Source of the DNA: Rhodococcus sp. AW25M09
Lineage (GTDB): Bacteria > Actinomycetota > Actinomycetes > Mycobacteriales > Mycobacteriaceae
Length of the DNA stretch: 51,041 nucleotides
NCBI RefSeq assembly: GCF_000333955.1
Contig: NZ_CAPS01000054.1
Span: 1-51,041 of the forward strand
Reading direction: 5' to 3'
The notes beneath the pieces were generated by a model. The model was given only the letters and a program-made list of their open reading frames with translations. It did no database searches and had not been told where the DNA came from. How positions within the stretch are numbered: the stretch's first letter is position 1; the number at the start of each line of letters is the position of its first letter. Shown piece after piece: positions 37,249-45,546 of the stretch. Both the position numbers and the translations under genes were made by a program.

Positions 37249-38181
37249 ATGACTGAAGGCGTCACCAGGGACAGTGTCGTGGGTGACGGCATCGTGCACG
37301 AGGCGGTGACCGACGAGCAGCGCTCGGCCGTCGCAGCATTCGTCGCCTCGGTCCCGATGGCGGCCATGGTCCACTCGATGCAGTACGAGGTGGTCGGTGC
37401 GAACACGCTGTGCGAAGAGGTCCTCGACTGTCCGGTGGAGGGGATGCTGGGTCGGCCGGTGGCCGATTTCGTGCCGCTCGGCGATCGCGCGTCGGCCCAG
37501 CGGATTGCGGTGTCGGTCGAGCAGCGTTACGCCGCAACGGGCACGACCGATGTCGGTCGACCGATCGGAGCCTTGCGCCGAGTGCGGCGCAGTGACGGCG
37601 AGGTCGTCTCCTGTTGGATGCACGTCGGAATCTCGACTATCGCCGGTCGGCGGTTCATCGTCGCATTGCTCGATCTGATCAATCCTGTCGTCGACGACAC
37701 CGTTCGCTGGCGCGATCGCGCCGAGCGCGACGATCTGACCGGGTTGCTACGGCGGGGTCCACTGTTGGCGCACGTCGACGAATGGATCGTGGCCGATCTG
37801 CCGGTTGCTTTGGCCTTCGTCGACGTCGATCGGTTGAAGTCGATCAACGACGCCCACGGTCATGCGGCCGGGGACGCCGTGCTCGAGGCAGCGGGCCGTC
37901 GACTGCACCAGTGGTCGCCGCGGGGGAGTGTCGTCGGTCGATATGCCGGGGACGAGTTCGTTTTCGCGATCACCGGCGGTCCGACAGCAATCGACAGCAG
38001 AAGTCTCGCCGAAGCGGTTCGATCGGCGATCTGCGACGAACCGGTGCCGTTCGAGTCTCGACTGCTCGAGATGTCGGTGAGCGTGGGTGTGGCGGTGCGG
38101 GAGGTGGGCGAACCGAGAGATCGGCTCATTCGAAGGGCCGACGAGTTGATGTACCGAGACAAGGCGTCCCGACCCACCTGA
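37249..38181 (+). CDS. PAS-GGDEF diguanylate cyclase
   Basis: 310 residues. An N-terminal PAS-like sensor (about 20-135; MVHSMQYEVVGANTLCEEVL, GRPVADFVPLGDRASAQRI) is followed by a GGDEF domain (about 150-305): ERDDLTGLLRRGPLLAHVD, ALAFVDVDRLKSINDAHGHA and the active-site motif AGDEF at 233-237, an allowed variant of GGDEF, then ESRLLEMSVSVGVAV. It would make c-di-GMP from two GTP. No RxxD inhibitory site precedes the motif. No membrane helix is seen, so the sensor is cytoplasmic. TATCGT at 37187-37192 could be a -10, giving a short leader; the start site itself is weakly supported. It is absent from the corresponding mycobacterial segment as I recall it. Confidence 0.88.
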   Translation: MTEGVTRDSVVGDGIVHEAVTDEQRSAVAAFVASVPMAAMVHSMQYEVVGANTLCEEVLDCPVEGMLGRPVADFVPLGDRASAQRIAVSVEQRYAATGTTDVGRPIGALRRVRRSDGEVVSCWMHVGISTIAGRRFIVALLDLINPVVDDTVRWRDRAERDDLTGLLRRGPLLAHVDEWIVADLPVALAFVDVDRLKSINDAHGHAAGDAVLEAAGRRLHQWSPRGSVVGRYAGDEFVFAITGGPTAIDSRSLAEAVRSAICDEPVPFESRLLEMSVSVGVAVREVGEPRDRLIRRADELMYRDKASRPT

Positions 38182-38187
38182 CGTGGC

Positions 38188-38853
38188 TCAGAACAGGACG
38201 AGCCAGACGGCCACGAGGTGGCAGATTGCCGCCAATACCGTTGCTGCATGAAAGAATTCGTGATGGCCGAACGTCATCGGCCACGGGTTCGGCCACTTGG
38301 TCGCGTACAGGACGCCCCCGACGCTGTAGAACACCCCGCCGACGAGCAGTAGCAGAAATGGCGCGTAGCCGACGTGCTCGATGAGCGTGGGCGCGACCGG
38401 AACGATCGCCCAGCCCAGGATCAGATACAGCGGCACGCCCAGCCATCGCGGGGCGGTCGGCCACAGCATCTTCAGGGCCACCCCGGCGAGGGCCCCGCTC
38501 CAGACGATGATCAGCAACGTGCGTCCGGTGGAGGCGGGCAGTCCCAGCACGGCGAACGGGGTGTAGCTACCTGCGATGAACAGAAAGATCATCGAATGAT
38601 CGGCCCGCTTCATCCAGATCTGAGACGCCGTGGTCTTCCAGTGCACACGGTGATAGGTGGCACTGACGCCGAACACACCGCAGACGGTGACGGAATACAC
38701 TCCCGTCGCCAGTCCCGCGCTGACCGAGACCGAGCTGAAGGCAAGTGTGACGAGCGTGATGGCACAGACGATCGCCACCCCGAACGCGTAGAGGTGAATC
38801 CAACCGCGCATGCGAGGTTTGACCGGCACCTCGTCCAGTCCGAACATCGTCAT
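38188..38853 (-). CDS. trhA: Hemolysin III / TrhA-family (PAQR-like) membrane protein
   Basis: 221 residues with seven hydrophobic helices. Family motifs: the N-terminal PRMRGWIHLYAFG, the loop SATYHRVHW with Ser and His expected in the zinc site, KRADHSMIFLFIAGSYTPFAV, and the last-helix histidines in FGHHEFFHAATVLAAICH. Related bacterial proteins influence membrane energetics and lipid composition. The gene corresponds to Rv1085c by position. GGAGAGG precedes the ATG. A perfect 13-bp palindrome sits 24 bases before the start (38877-38906), so repression there by a TetR-like protein is likely. It ends 6 bases from the convergent GGDEF gene. Confidence 0.88.
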   Translation of the reverse strand: MTMFGLDEVPVKPRMRGWIHLYAFGVAIVCAITLVTLAFSSVSVSAGLATGVYSVTVCGVFGVSATYHRVHWKTTASQIWMKRADHSMIFLFIAGSYTPFAVLGLPASTGRTLLIIVWSGALAGVALKMLWPTAPRWLGVPLYLILGWAIVPVAPTLIEHVGYAPFLLLLVGGVFYSVGGVLYATKWPNPWPMTFGHHEFFHAATVLAAICHLVAVWLVLF

Positions 38854-38876
38854 GAAAGAGGCCTCTCCGTACTGCT

Positions 38877-38906
38877 GTCAGAACCTACGCAACCGTAGGT
38901 TCTGAC
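38877..38906. promoter_or_regulatory. Perfect 13-bp palindrome, candidate operator
   Basis: GTCAGAACCTACG-CAAC-CGTAGGTTCTGAC: two 13-base arms around CAAC, in the 146-base divergent gap between trhA and the Z-prenyl synthase. Its length, 4-base centre and position close to the trhA start are typical of a TetR-family operator. No regulator gene is adjacent. Confidence 0.7.
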
Positions 38907-38999
38907 GCTACTGTACCGTCGACCGGCTCGAAGCGGGCGGCGTAAGGTGATTCCCCGTGGTGATGGGAGCAATGGTGACGAAGCAGTGGTGACTGAGAA

Positions 39000-39782
39000 G
39001 TGGTGATCATTCCGCAGAAGGTGCGCGGCGTTCTCTACAACGTGTACGAGCGGCGTCTGTTGAGCCAGCTCGAAGGAGTACAACATCCGCGGCACGTGGC
39101 CGTGATGTGCGACGGCAATCGCCGTTGGGCGCGGGAGAACGGATTCACCGACGTCGCGCACGGCCACCGCATGGGGGCGCTCAAGATCGCCGAGATGCTC
39201 GGCTGGTGTGACGCCGCCGGTATCGAGATGGCCACCATCTACCTGCTCTCTACCGAGAACCTCCGACGGGAAGCCGACGAGCTCGACTCACTGCTCGAGA
39301 TCATCACCGATGTCGTCGAGGAGATCTGCGGCCCTGAGCAGAACTGGGGCGTCAAACTCGTCGGCACCCTCGATCTGTTGCCTGCGTCGACCTCGCGCCG
39401 ACTCAAGGAAGCAGCCGCGCTGACCGAGGGACGGACGGGAACGCACGTCAACGTCGCCGTCGGGTACGGCGGTCGACAGGAAATCGCCGACGCCGTGCAA
39501 TCCCTGGTGAGCGAGAAGATCGCCGAAGGCGTCACCGGTGAGGACCTGGTTGCCTCCATCAACGTGGACGGCATCGACAGCCACCTCTACACCTCCGGCC
39601 AGCCCGATCCCGATCTCGTCATCCGCACCTCGGGCGAACAGCGGCTCTCCGGATTTCTGCTGTGGCAGAGCGCGTACTCGGAAATCTGGTTCACCGAGGC
39701 CTACTGGCCCGAATTCCGTCGTGTCGATTTCCTGCGCGCACTGCGCGACTTCGCGGCCAGACACCGGCGGTTCGGCATCTGA
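39000..39782 (+). CDS. Short-chain Z-prenyl diphosphate synthase (Rv1086-like)
   Basis: 260 residues. The cis-prenyltransferase fold is clear: HVAVMCDGNRRWARENGFTD holds the Mg-binding aspartate, then GHRMGALKIAEMLGWC, ATIYLLSTENLRR, NVAVGYGGRQEIADAV, and the diphosphate-binding end DLVIRTSGEQRLSGFLLWQ. The closest known protein by context is Rv1086, which makes Z,E-farnesyl diphosphate, the precursor of decaprenyl phosphate, itself needed for Emb donors and peptidoglycan. Chain length is not provable here. GTG 39000 follows an in-frame stop; GTG 39003 is equally possible. It converges on coaA with an 8-base gap. Confidence 0.9.
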   Translation: MVIIPQKVRGVLYNVYERRLLSQLEGVQHPRHVAVMCDGNRRWARENGFTDVAHGHRMGALKIAEMLGWCDAAGIEMATIYLLSTENLRREADELDSLLEIITDVVEEICGPEQNWGVKLVGTLDLLPASTSRRLKEAAALTEGRTGTHVNVAVGYGGRQEIADAVQSLVSEKIAEGVTGEDLVASINVDGIDSHLYTSGQPDPDLVIRTSGEQRLSGFLLWQSAYSEIWFTEAYWPEFRRVDFLRALRDFAARHRRFGI

Positions 39783-39790
39783 CGATCGGT

Positions 39791-40714
39791 CTACAACTTT
39801 CGTAGGCGCAGCCGGTTGATCGCGTGGTCGTTGTCCTTGCGCAGCACCATCGTCGCTCGTGGCCTTGTCGGCAGGATGTTCTCCACCAGGTTCGGCAGGT
39901 TGATCGAATGCCACAGATCCTCGGCAGCGATCTGCGCGTGGTCGTCGGACAGGCCTGCGTAGTGGTGGAAGTGCGAGGACGGATCGGTGAACGACGTCTT
40001 GCGCAGCGCGAGAAACCGCTTGACGTACCAGCTCTCGATGTCCTCGATACGCGCGTCGACGTAGATGGAGAAGTCGAACAGATCCGAGACCATCAACCGC
40101 GATCCGGTCTGCAGGACATTGAGCCCCTCCACGATCAGGATGTCCGGTTGGCGGACCATGTGGAACTGGCCTTTGACGATGTCGTACGAGACGTGTGAGT
40201 AGACCGGTGCGCCCACCTCTTCGGTCCCGGATTTGACCTCGGTGACGAATCTGAGCAGCTTGCGCCTGTCGTAACTCTCGGGAAAACCCTTGCGGTGCAG
40301 GATGCCTCGACGCATGAGCTCGGCCGTCGGGTACAGAAATCCGTCGGTGGTGACCAGGTCGACCCGAGGATGATGATCCCAGCGGGCCAGGAGGGCCTGC
40401 AGCACACGGGCTGTGGTCGACTTACCGACGGCGACACTGCCCGCTACGCCGATGACGAAGGGGACCTGACGATCGGGGTGCTTCTCGCCGAGGAACGTCG
40501 CGGTGGCGGCGAACAGCCGTTGCCGGGCCGCGACCTGAAGGTGGATCAGTCGCGCCAACGGCAGGTAGACCTCGGCCACCTCGTCCAAGTCGATCTGTTC
40601 ACCGAGACCGCGAAGACCGATCAGTTCTTCTTCGGTCAGTGCCAGCGGCGTGGACTGGCGCAGCGTGCGCCACTGCGCGCGATCGAACTCGACGTACGGA
40701 CTGGACTCGCTCAC
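39791..40714 (-). CDS. coaA: Type I pantothenate kinase
   Basis: 307 residues. CoaA phosphorylates pantothenate, the first step to coenzyme A. P-loop: [20 protein letters not shown]. Other signatures: [46 protein letters not shown] and the final RLRLRKL. GTG 40714 is chosen because AGGGGAG lies 6 nt upstream and the N-terminus ([15 protein letters not shown]) then matches mycobacterial CoaA; the longer frame to 40768 crosses a palindrome and is not conserved. That 14-bp inverted repeat directly abuts the ribosome-binding site and may control translation or transcription. Confidence 0.95.
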   Translation of the reverse strand: MSESSPYVEFDRAQWRTLRQSTPLALTEEELIGLRGLGEQIDLDEVAEVYLPLARLIHLQVAARQRLFAATATFLGEKHPDRQVPFVIGVAGSVAVGKSTTARVLQALLARWDHHPRVDLVTTDGFLYPTAELMRRGILHRKGFPESYDRRKLLRFVTEVKSGTEEVGAPVYSHVSYDIVKGQFHMVRQPDILIVEGLNVLQTGSRLMVSDLFDFSIYVDARIEDIESWYVKRFLALRKTSFTDPSSHFHHYAGLSDDHAQIAAEDLWHSINLPNLVENILPTRPRATMVLRKDNDHAINRLRLRKL

Positions 40715-40727
40715 GCACGGCTCCCCT

Positions 40728-40769
40728 CGTGCGCCTTTTGCGTCCTCAGAGGTATGCAAAAGGCGCACG
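40728..40769. repeat. Perfect 14-bp inverted repeat upstream of coaA
   Basis: CGTGCGCCTTTTGC (40728-40741) and GCAAAAGGCGCACG (40756-40769) are perfect inverted copies around a 14-base loop that itself holds a CCTC/GAGG mini-stem. On the coaA side the stem touches the AGGGGAG ribosome-binding site. It could be an operator, a terminator for stray transcription or an RNA switch. Confidence 0.7.
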
Positions 40770-40846
40770 ATGGGTCCGGAAGTCGCATGGCTTCAGATTG
40801 TGCTCGGTCCCGGCCGATCGCGCACGGGCGGGGTCGTTCGCCGTAC

Positions 40847-40852
40847 TAGGGT
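40847..40852 (+). promoter_or_regulatory. Putative leaderless -10 (TAGGGT) for the DUF885 gene
   Basis: TAGGGT ends exactly 6 nt before ATG 40859; no Shine-Dalgarno is present. Confidence 0.45.
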
Positions 40853-40858
40853 TCGGTT

Positions 40859-42055
40859 ATGGACGCATCTTCCCTGGTTCGCGAATACCTGTTGCTGGGC
40901 CTCGGTTTCGACCGACTCGAAGAAGGGTTCGTCGACGCATACACCGGCGATCCCGAGTTGCGCCGGATCACCGAGAACGCCCCCGCGCCCGAGCCGCGCG
41001 AGCTGGTGCGTCAGGCACAGACGCTGCGCGCCGAGCTCGGCAACGTCGATCTGAGCGCCGAGCGCAGGACGTTTCTCGATGTGCATCTGCGGGCTCTCGA
41101 ATGCTCGGCCCGCAAGTTCGCCGGCGAGGACATCGGATTCGTCGACGAGGTGTACTCCTACTTCGACGTCCGCATCGCCCCCGGTGATCAAGACCAGTAC
41201 CTGCAGGCCCACCGCAAGATGGACGAGGTCCTTGCCGGGCCCGGCTCGTTGAGCGAACGGTTGATCGCCCATCGCCGCACCGACGTCATTCCGGCCGACC
41301 GGCTGCAGGACTGTGTCGAGGCGTTCTCGTCCGCGCTGCGCGACCGCGTTCGCGCCGAGTACACGTTGCCCGACACCGAGAAGGTGACCTACGAGGTCGT
41401 CGGAGACAAGCCGTGGTCGGGATTCAACTACTACCTCGGTGATTACCAGTCGACAGTTGCGATCAACTCCGACATCGAGCAGCAGATGGCCAATCTGCCG
41501 CACCTGATCGCACACGAGTCCTACCCCGGTCACCACACCGAGCACTGCCGCAAGGAGACCGGCCTCGTCGGCGCCGGTCAGCTCGAACAGACGCTGTTTC
41601 TGGTCAACACCCCGCAGTGTCTGATGGCCGAGGGCCTGGCCGATCACGCACTCGGTGCCATCGTGGGCGACGGGTGGGGCAGGTGGGCGCAGGAGATCTA
41701 CGCCGATCTGGGACTGCGTTTCGACGGCGACAAAGCCGAGCGCCTCTCGGCCGCGTCGAGTCAGCTGTTGGGGGTGCGTCAAGATGCCGCGCTGCTGCTG
41801 CACGATCAGCACAAGAGCGAGGACGACGTGGCCGCCTACCTGGAGCGTTGGTCGCTCGCGTCGCCGCAGCGCGCCCGGCACAGCCTTCGGTTTCTGTCCT
41901 CCCCTCTGTGGCGGGCGTACATCAGCACGTACGTCGAGGGCTACACGCTGCTCGCCGGCTGGCTCGACCAGGGTGAGACCGTGAGCGCGCGCGCCCAGCT
42001 GTTCGGCAGGCTGCTCGACGAGCCGCTGACACCGGGCGCACTACGCGTCTCGTAA
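40859..42055 (+). CDS. DUF885 zinc-peptidase-like protein
   Basis: 398 residues matching DUF885, a family of zincin-like metalloproteins. The metal motif is visible as [20 protein letters not shown] (HExxxGHH) in the middle, with a downstream acidic partner region in [12 protein letters not shown]. The N-terminus begins [20 protein letters not shown] and has no signal peptide, so the protein is cytoplasmic. Many DUF885 members are longer (about 550 residues) and exported; this one is the shorter actinobacterial form. A peptidase function is inferred from the motif, substrate unknown. It is divergent from coaA and lies 44 bases upstream of glyA. Confidence 0.8.
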   Translation: MDASSLVREYLLLGLGFDRLEEGFVDAYTGDPELRRITENAPAPEPRELVRQAQTLRAELGNVDLSAERRTFLDVHLRALECSARKFAGEDIGFVDEVYSYFDVRIAPGDQDQYLQAHRKMDEVLAGPGSLSERLIAHRRTDVIPADRLQDCVEAFSSALRDRVRAEYTLPDTEKVTYEVVGDKPWSGFNYYLGDYQSTVAINSDIEQQMANLPHLIAHESYPGHHTEHCRKETGLVGAGQLEQTLFLVNTPQCLMAEGLADHALGAIVGDGWGRWAQEIYADLGLRFDGDKAERLSAASSQLLGVRQDAALLLHDQHKSEDDVAAYLERWSLASPQRARHSLRFLSSPLWRAYISTYVEGYTLLAGWLDQGETVSARAQLFGRLLDEPLTPGALRVS

Positions 42056-42099
42056 ACTGCAAGAGCCCCTTACTCTGCTGTCCCTTGGAGACTCCTGTT

Positions 42100-43383
42100 A
42101 TGACCGACGTCAACAACCTGTCACTGGCCGAACTCGATCCCGAGGTCGCCGAAGCGATGGCCGGTGAGCTGGGACGTCAGCGCGACACCCTCGAGATGAT
42201 CGCGTCGGAGAACTTCGTTCCCCGCGCGGTTCTGCAGGCTCAGGGCAGCGTCCTGACCAACAAGTACGCCGAGGGGTACCCCGGGCGCCGCTACTACGGC
42301 GGTTGCGAGCACGTCGACATCGTCGAGGACCTCGCGCGCAACCGTGCCAAGGAACTCTTCGGTGCCGAGTTCGCGAACGTGCAGCCGCACGCGGGTGCGC
42401 AGGCCAACGCTGCGGTACTGATGGCGCTGATCAACCCGGGCGACAAGATCATGGGCCTCGATCTCGCCCACGGTGGCCACCTGACGCACGGCATGAAGCT
42501 CAATTTCTCGGGCAAGCTCTACGAGGTCGAGTCCTACGGCGTCAGCAAAGAAGACCACCGCATCGACATGGACGAGGTGCGTAAGCAGGCCATCGCGGCC
42601 AAGCCTCAGGTGCTCATCGCCGGCTGGTCGGCCTACCCGCGGCACCAGGACTTCGCGGCATTCCGCTCCATCGCCGACGAGGTCGGCGCGCTGTTGTGGG
42701 TCGACATGGCGCACTTCGCCGGACTAGTCGCCGCAGGCGTTCACCCCTCACCGGTGCCGTACGCCGACGTTGTCTCCTCCACGGTGCACAAGACCCTGGG
42801 TGGACCCCGCTCCGGCATCATCCTGGCCAAGAAGGAATGGGCCAAGAAGCTCAACTCCGCAGTGTTCCCCGGCCAGCAGGGCGGGCCGTTGATGCATGCC
42901 ATCGCCGCGAAGGCCGTCGCCTTCAAGATCGCCGCGACGCCCGAGTTCAAAGAGCGCCAGGAGCGCACCCTGCTCGGTGCCTCACTGCTGGCCGAGCGTC
43001 TCACCGGATCCGACGTTGCCGACAAGGGCGTTTCGGTCCTCACCGGCGGCACCGACGTGCATTTGGCTCTGGTGGATCTGCGAAACTCCGAGATGAACGG
43101 CCAGGAGGCCGAGGACCTCCTGCACGAGGTCGGCATCACCGTCAACCGCAATGCCGTGCCCTTCGACCCGCGCCCGCCGATGGTCACCTCCGGCCTGCGC
43201 ATCGGCACCGGTGCACTGGCCACCCGCGGATTCGGTGAGGCCGAGTTCACCGAGGTCGCCGACATCATCGGTACCGCTCTGGCCACCGGTGAGGCCACCG
43301 ATTCCCTCAAGAACCGCGTCGTGAAGCTCGCGCAGAGCAAGCCCCTGTACGAGGGCCTGGAGGACTGGGGCCTGCTCGGCTGA
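42100..43383 (+). CDS. glyA: Serine hydroxymethyltransferase
   Basis: 427 residues. This PLP enzyme interconverts serine and glycine and supplies methylene-tetrahydrofolate. Motifs: [54 protein letters not shown], and [13 protein letters not shown], where Lys231 forms the Schiff base. The C-terminus is complete ([20 protein letters not shown]). ATG 42100 follows TTGGAG by 9 nt and gives the usual N-terminus; TTG 42085 is unlikely. It matches Rv1093 in context. A strong hairpin repeat follows 63 bases after the stop. Confidence 0.97.
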   Translation: MTDVNNLSLAELDPEVAEAMAGELGRQRDTLEMIASENFVPRAVLQAQGSVLTNKYAEGYPGRRYYGGCEHVDIVEDLARNRAKELFGAEFANVQPHAGAQANAAVLMALINPGDKIMGLDLAHGGHLTHGMKLNFSGKLYEVESYGVSKEDHRIDMDEVRKQAIAAKPQVLIAGWSAYPRHQDFAAFRSIADEVGALLWVDMAHFAGLVAAGVHPSPVPYADVVSSTVHKTLGGPRSGIILAKKEWAKKLNSAVFPGQQGGPLMHAIAAKAVAFKIAATPEFKERQERTLLGASLLAERLTGSDVADKGVSVLTGGTDVHLALVDLRNSEMNGQEAEDLLHEVGITVNRNAVPFDPRPPMVTSGLRIGTGALATRGFGEAEFTEVADIIGTALATGEATDSLKNRVVKLAQSKPLYEGLEDWGLLG

Positions 43384-43445
43384 TCGCCGCTGCGGTGCAC
43401 GGCCCACGGCCCACCGCCCGCGGATGGTTCACACCGAACCGGTCC

Positions 43446-43496
43446 GCGTGAATGGACCATTGCACTGCCCAGACGTGTGCAGTGGTCCATTCACGC
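43446..43496 (+). repeat. Intergenic hairpin repeat, copy 1
   Basis: Two 20-base arms, GCGTGAATGGACCATTGCAC and GTGCAGTGGTCCATTCACGC, pair with one G-T wobble around an 11-base loop (TGCCCAGACGT). A second copy lies inverted at 48145-48195. It follows glyA and may act as a terminator although there is no T-tract. Confidence 0.8.
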
Positions 43497-43634
43497 ATCC
43501 GGGGCGGGGCGGTTTCGACGTAACGCGTTGTTCACCGACACGCCAGACTTCTCAGCGAGCCGAACCCATGGTTCGGCTGTACCGTCGGCAGTAACAGGAA
43601 GCGGGGAAGCTACCTGTGCGGGAGGTTCTGATAC

Positions 43635-43688
43635 GTGACTGAGCTAGTGAGCGCGAGAGGGCCGGCACCCGGCCCTCGTGTCATCTGA
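43635..43688 (+). CDS. Possible 17-residue leader peptide upstream of phoH2
   Basis: GTG 43635 opens a 17-codon frame reading VTELVSARGPAPGPRVI before TGA. GGGAGG about 10 nt upstream is a fair ribosome-binding site, and the second half of the frame is the GC-rich hairpin at 43657-43677. A ribosome on this ORF would melt the hairpin, which is the layout of attenuators. There is no run of one regulatory amino acid, and chance occurrence is quite possible. Confidence 0.25.
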   Translation: MTELVSARGPAPGPRVI

Positions 43689-43755
43689 CACGTCTGGACC
43701 GACCGGCCCGAGCGACCAACGTTCGTGCGGTGTCGTGCGAACATAGGAGCCCCAC

Positions 43756-45081
43756 GTGACCACTTCACGCTCCGTTTCCGCCCCTCTCCGGACCTTCGTG
43801 CTGGACACCTCGGTGTTGCTTTCGGACCCCTGGGCAGTCATTCGGTTCGCCGAGCACAATGTGGTTCTTCCGCTGGTTGTCATCAGCGAGTTGGAGGGTA
43901 AACGCCATCACCACGAGTTGGGGTGGTTCGCGCGGGAGTCCTTGCGGATGCTCGATGATCTCCGCGTCGAGTTCGGCCGACTCGATCAGCCGGTTCCTAT
44001 CGGAAGCGTCGGTGGCACACTGCAAGTCGAGCTCAATCACACCGACCCCTCGGTGCTCCCCGTCGGTTTTCGCACCGACACCAACGATTCCCGAATCCTC
44101 GCCTGTGCTCTCAATCTGAAGGCGGAGGGCAAGGACGTCGTGCTCGTCAGCAAGGATATTCCGCTGCGGGTCAAGGCCGGTGCCGTCGGTCTTCCCGCCG
44201 ACGAGTATCACGCTCACGACGTGGTGAATTCCGGATGGACCGGGATGACCGAACTCGACGTGCAACCCGACGCCGTGGACACCCTGTTCAACGATGGAGT
44301 CATCGATCTCGTCGAGGCGCGAGACCTGCCGTGCCACACCGGTGTTCGACTCCTCGCTGGTCGGCAGAGTGCGTTGGGGCGCGTGACTCCGGACAAGCAG
44401 ATTCAGCTGGTCCGCGGTGAGCGGGAGGCATTCGGCTTGCACGGACGATCCGCGGAGCAGCGTGTTGCTCTGGACCTGCTGCTCGACGAGAGCATCGGCA
44501 TCGTCTCGCTCGGTGGGAAGGCCGGAACGGGTAAGTCCGCGCTGGCCCTGACCGCGGGCCTCGAAGCGGTGCTCGAGCGTCGATCGCATCGCAAAGTCGT
44601 TGTCTTTCGGCCGCTTTACGCTGTCGGTGGACAGGAACTCGGCTACCTACCCGGTAGTGAGAGTGAGAAGATGGGTCCGTGGGGTCAGGCGGTGTTCGAC
44701 ACCCTCGAAGGTCTCGCCAGCCCCGAGGTGATGGAAGAGGTCATCGCGCGTGGGATGCTGGAAGTGTTGCCGCTCACACACATTCGTGGTCGATCGCTAC
44801 ACGATTCCTTCGTGATCGTCGACGAGGCGCAGTCGCTCGAACGCAATGTACTGCTGACGGTGCTGTCCAGGCTCGGTAGCGGCTCCCGCGTCGTGCTTAC
44901 CCACGACGTCGCTCAGCGTGACAACCTTCGGGTCGGTCGACACGACGGTGTCGCCGCGGTAATCGAAAAGCTCAAGGGCCACCCACTTTTCGCGCACATC
45001 ACTCTCACCCGCAGCGAGCGTTCACCGATCGCTGCACTGGTGACCGAAATGCTCGAAGAGTTCGGCCCCTCCGGAGCATAA
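43756..45081 (+). CDS. phoH2: PhoH2: PIN-domain ribonuclease fused to PhoH helicase/ATPase
   Basis: 441 residues. Residues ~12-145 form a PIN domain with the acidic residues in [22 protein letters not shown] and [12 protein letters not shown]. Residues ~230-435 are the PhoH ATPase: [20 protein letters not shown] (Walker A), [20 protein letters not shown], and [20 protein letters not shown] (Walker B). PhoH2 of mycobacteria is a sequence-specific RNA helicase and ribonuclease; there it is accompanied by an overlapping upstream antitoxin gene, phoAT. I see no such gene here, only the structured leader. The start is GTG 43756 with AGGAG upstream. It matches Rv1095. Confidence 0.93.
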   Translation: MTTSRSVSAPLRTFVLDTSVLLSDPWAVIRFAEHNVVLPLVVISELEGKRHHHELGWFARESLRMLDDLRVEFGRLDQPVPIGSVGGTLQVELNHTDPSVLPVGFRTDTNDSRILACALNLKAEGKDVVLVSKDIPLRVKAGAVGLPADEYHAHDVVNSGWTGMTELDVQPDAVDTLFNDGVIDLVEARDLPCHTGVRLLAGRQSALGRVTPDKQIQLVRGEREAFGLHGRSAEQRVALDLLLDESIGIVSLGGKAGTGKSALALTAGLEAVLERRSHRKVVVFRPLYAVGGQELGYLPGSESEKMGPWGQAVFDTLEGLASPEVMEEVIARGMLEVLPLTHIRGRSLHDSFVIVDEAQSLERNVLLTVLSRLGSGSRVVLTHDVAQRDNLRVGRHDGVAAVIEKLKGHPLFAHITLTRSERSPIAALVTEMLEEFGPSGA

Positions 45082-45091
45082 GCGCTTCGCG

Positions 45092-45137
45092 CATGTGAAC
45101 GGAACTTCGTAGCCCACTACGAAGTTCCGCTCACATG
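45092..45137. terminator. Long hairpin between convergent phoH2 and epoxide-hydrolase-like gene
   Basis: Arms of 21 bases, beginning CATGTGAACGGAACTTCG and ending CGCTCACATG, pair with a single mismatch around a CCCA loop. It fills the 57-base convergent gap and probably terminates transcription from both sides. Its outer part (GTGAA-GG) resembles the hairpin repeats at 43446 and 48145. Confidence 0.75.
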
Positions 45138-45138
45138 G

Positions 45139-45546
45139 TCACCGACCCACCACGGCTCGGAACAATCCGCGGACAACGCCTTTCAAAAAGTCCAGGTTGT
45201 CGAAGTGGTCGCGCCACACGGCCACTGTGCCGTCGCGCATCTCGAAGGTTCCACACACCCAGAACTCGATCCGCAGTCGCCGCCAGATCAAGGCGTCGGT
45301 GCGTTCGGTGAGAACGATATCTCCGTTCGCTGCGATGTTGTGCATTTCGACGTCGAATCCGTACGCCGGCTTGGCAAGTGCCCTCATGAACCAGCCTACG
45401 TTCGAGGCACCGCGCACCTTCGGGAGCCCGACGTTGTGCCACACGATCTCCTTGTGGAGTAGAGCCATCGCGCGGTCGGTGTCGCGATTCTTCACCGCGT
45501 AGAGCATGTCTTCCACGATCTCGGTTGCCTGCTGTGTCTCGGTCAT
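45139..45546 (-). CDS. Limonene-1,2-epoxide hydrolase-family protein
   Basis: 135 residues with the LEH/SnoaL-like cone fold. The catalytic pattern of limonene epoxide hydrolase is visible: LTERTDALIW supplies the Arg and Asp, and GTFEMRDGTVAVWRDHFDNL supplies the second Asp. NHN-type residues occur in IVWHNVGLPKVRG. Homologues in M. tuberculosis (EphG/Rv2740) hydrolyse bulky epoxides. The substrate here is unknown; cholesterol- or fatty-acid-derived epoxides are possible. The start at 45546 overlaps the serine-hydrolase stop by 4 bases, so the two are cotranscribed. This pair is not in the corresponding mycobacterial block as I recall it. Confidence 0.8.
   Translation of the reverse strand: MTETQQATEIVEDMLYAVKNRDTDRAMALLHKEIVWHNVGLPKVRGASNVGWFMRALAKPAYGFDVEMHNIAANGDIVLTERTDALIWRRLRIEFWVCGTFEMRDGTVAVWRDHFDNLDFLKGVVRGLFRAVVGR

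Larger units (their letters stand above)
43384..43755 (+). other. glyA-phoH2 intergenic region with structured phoH2 leader
   Basis: This 372-base gap contains, in order: the hairpin repeat at 43446-43496; a 9-bp stem-loop AGCCGAACC-CAT-GGTTCGGCT at 43558-43578; GGGAGG at 43619-43624 followed by a possible 17-codon GTG ORF (43635-43688); a GC-rich 9-bp stem GAGGGCCGG-CAC-CCGGCCCTC at 43657-43677; an adjoining stem CGTGTCA-TC-TGACACG at 43677-43692; and finally the AGGAG of phoH2. No known riboswitch class could be recognised. Confidence 0.6.

Noticed and set aside
43384..43755. c-di-AMP (ydaO), mini-ykkC or 6C RNA class element before phoH2
   Set aside because: Stem-loops are present but the conserved core sequences of these classes could not be matched.
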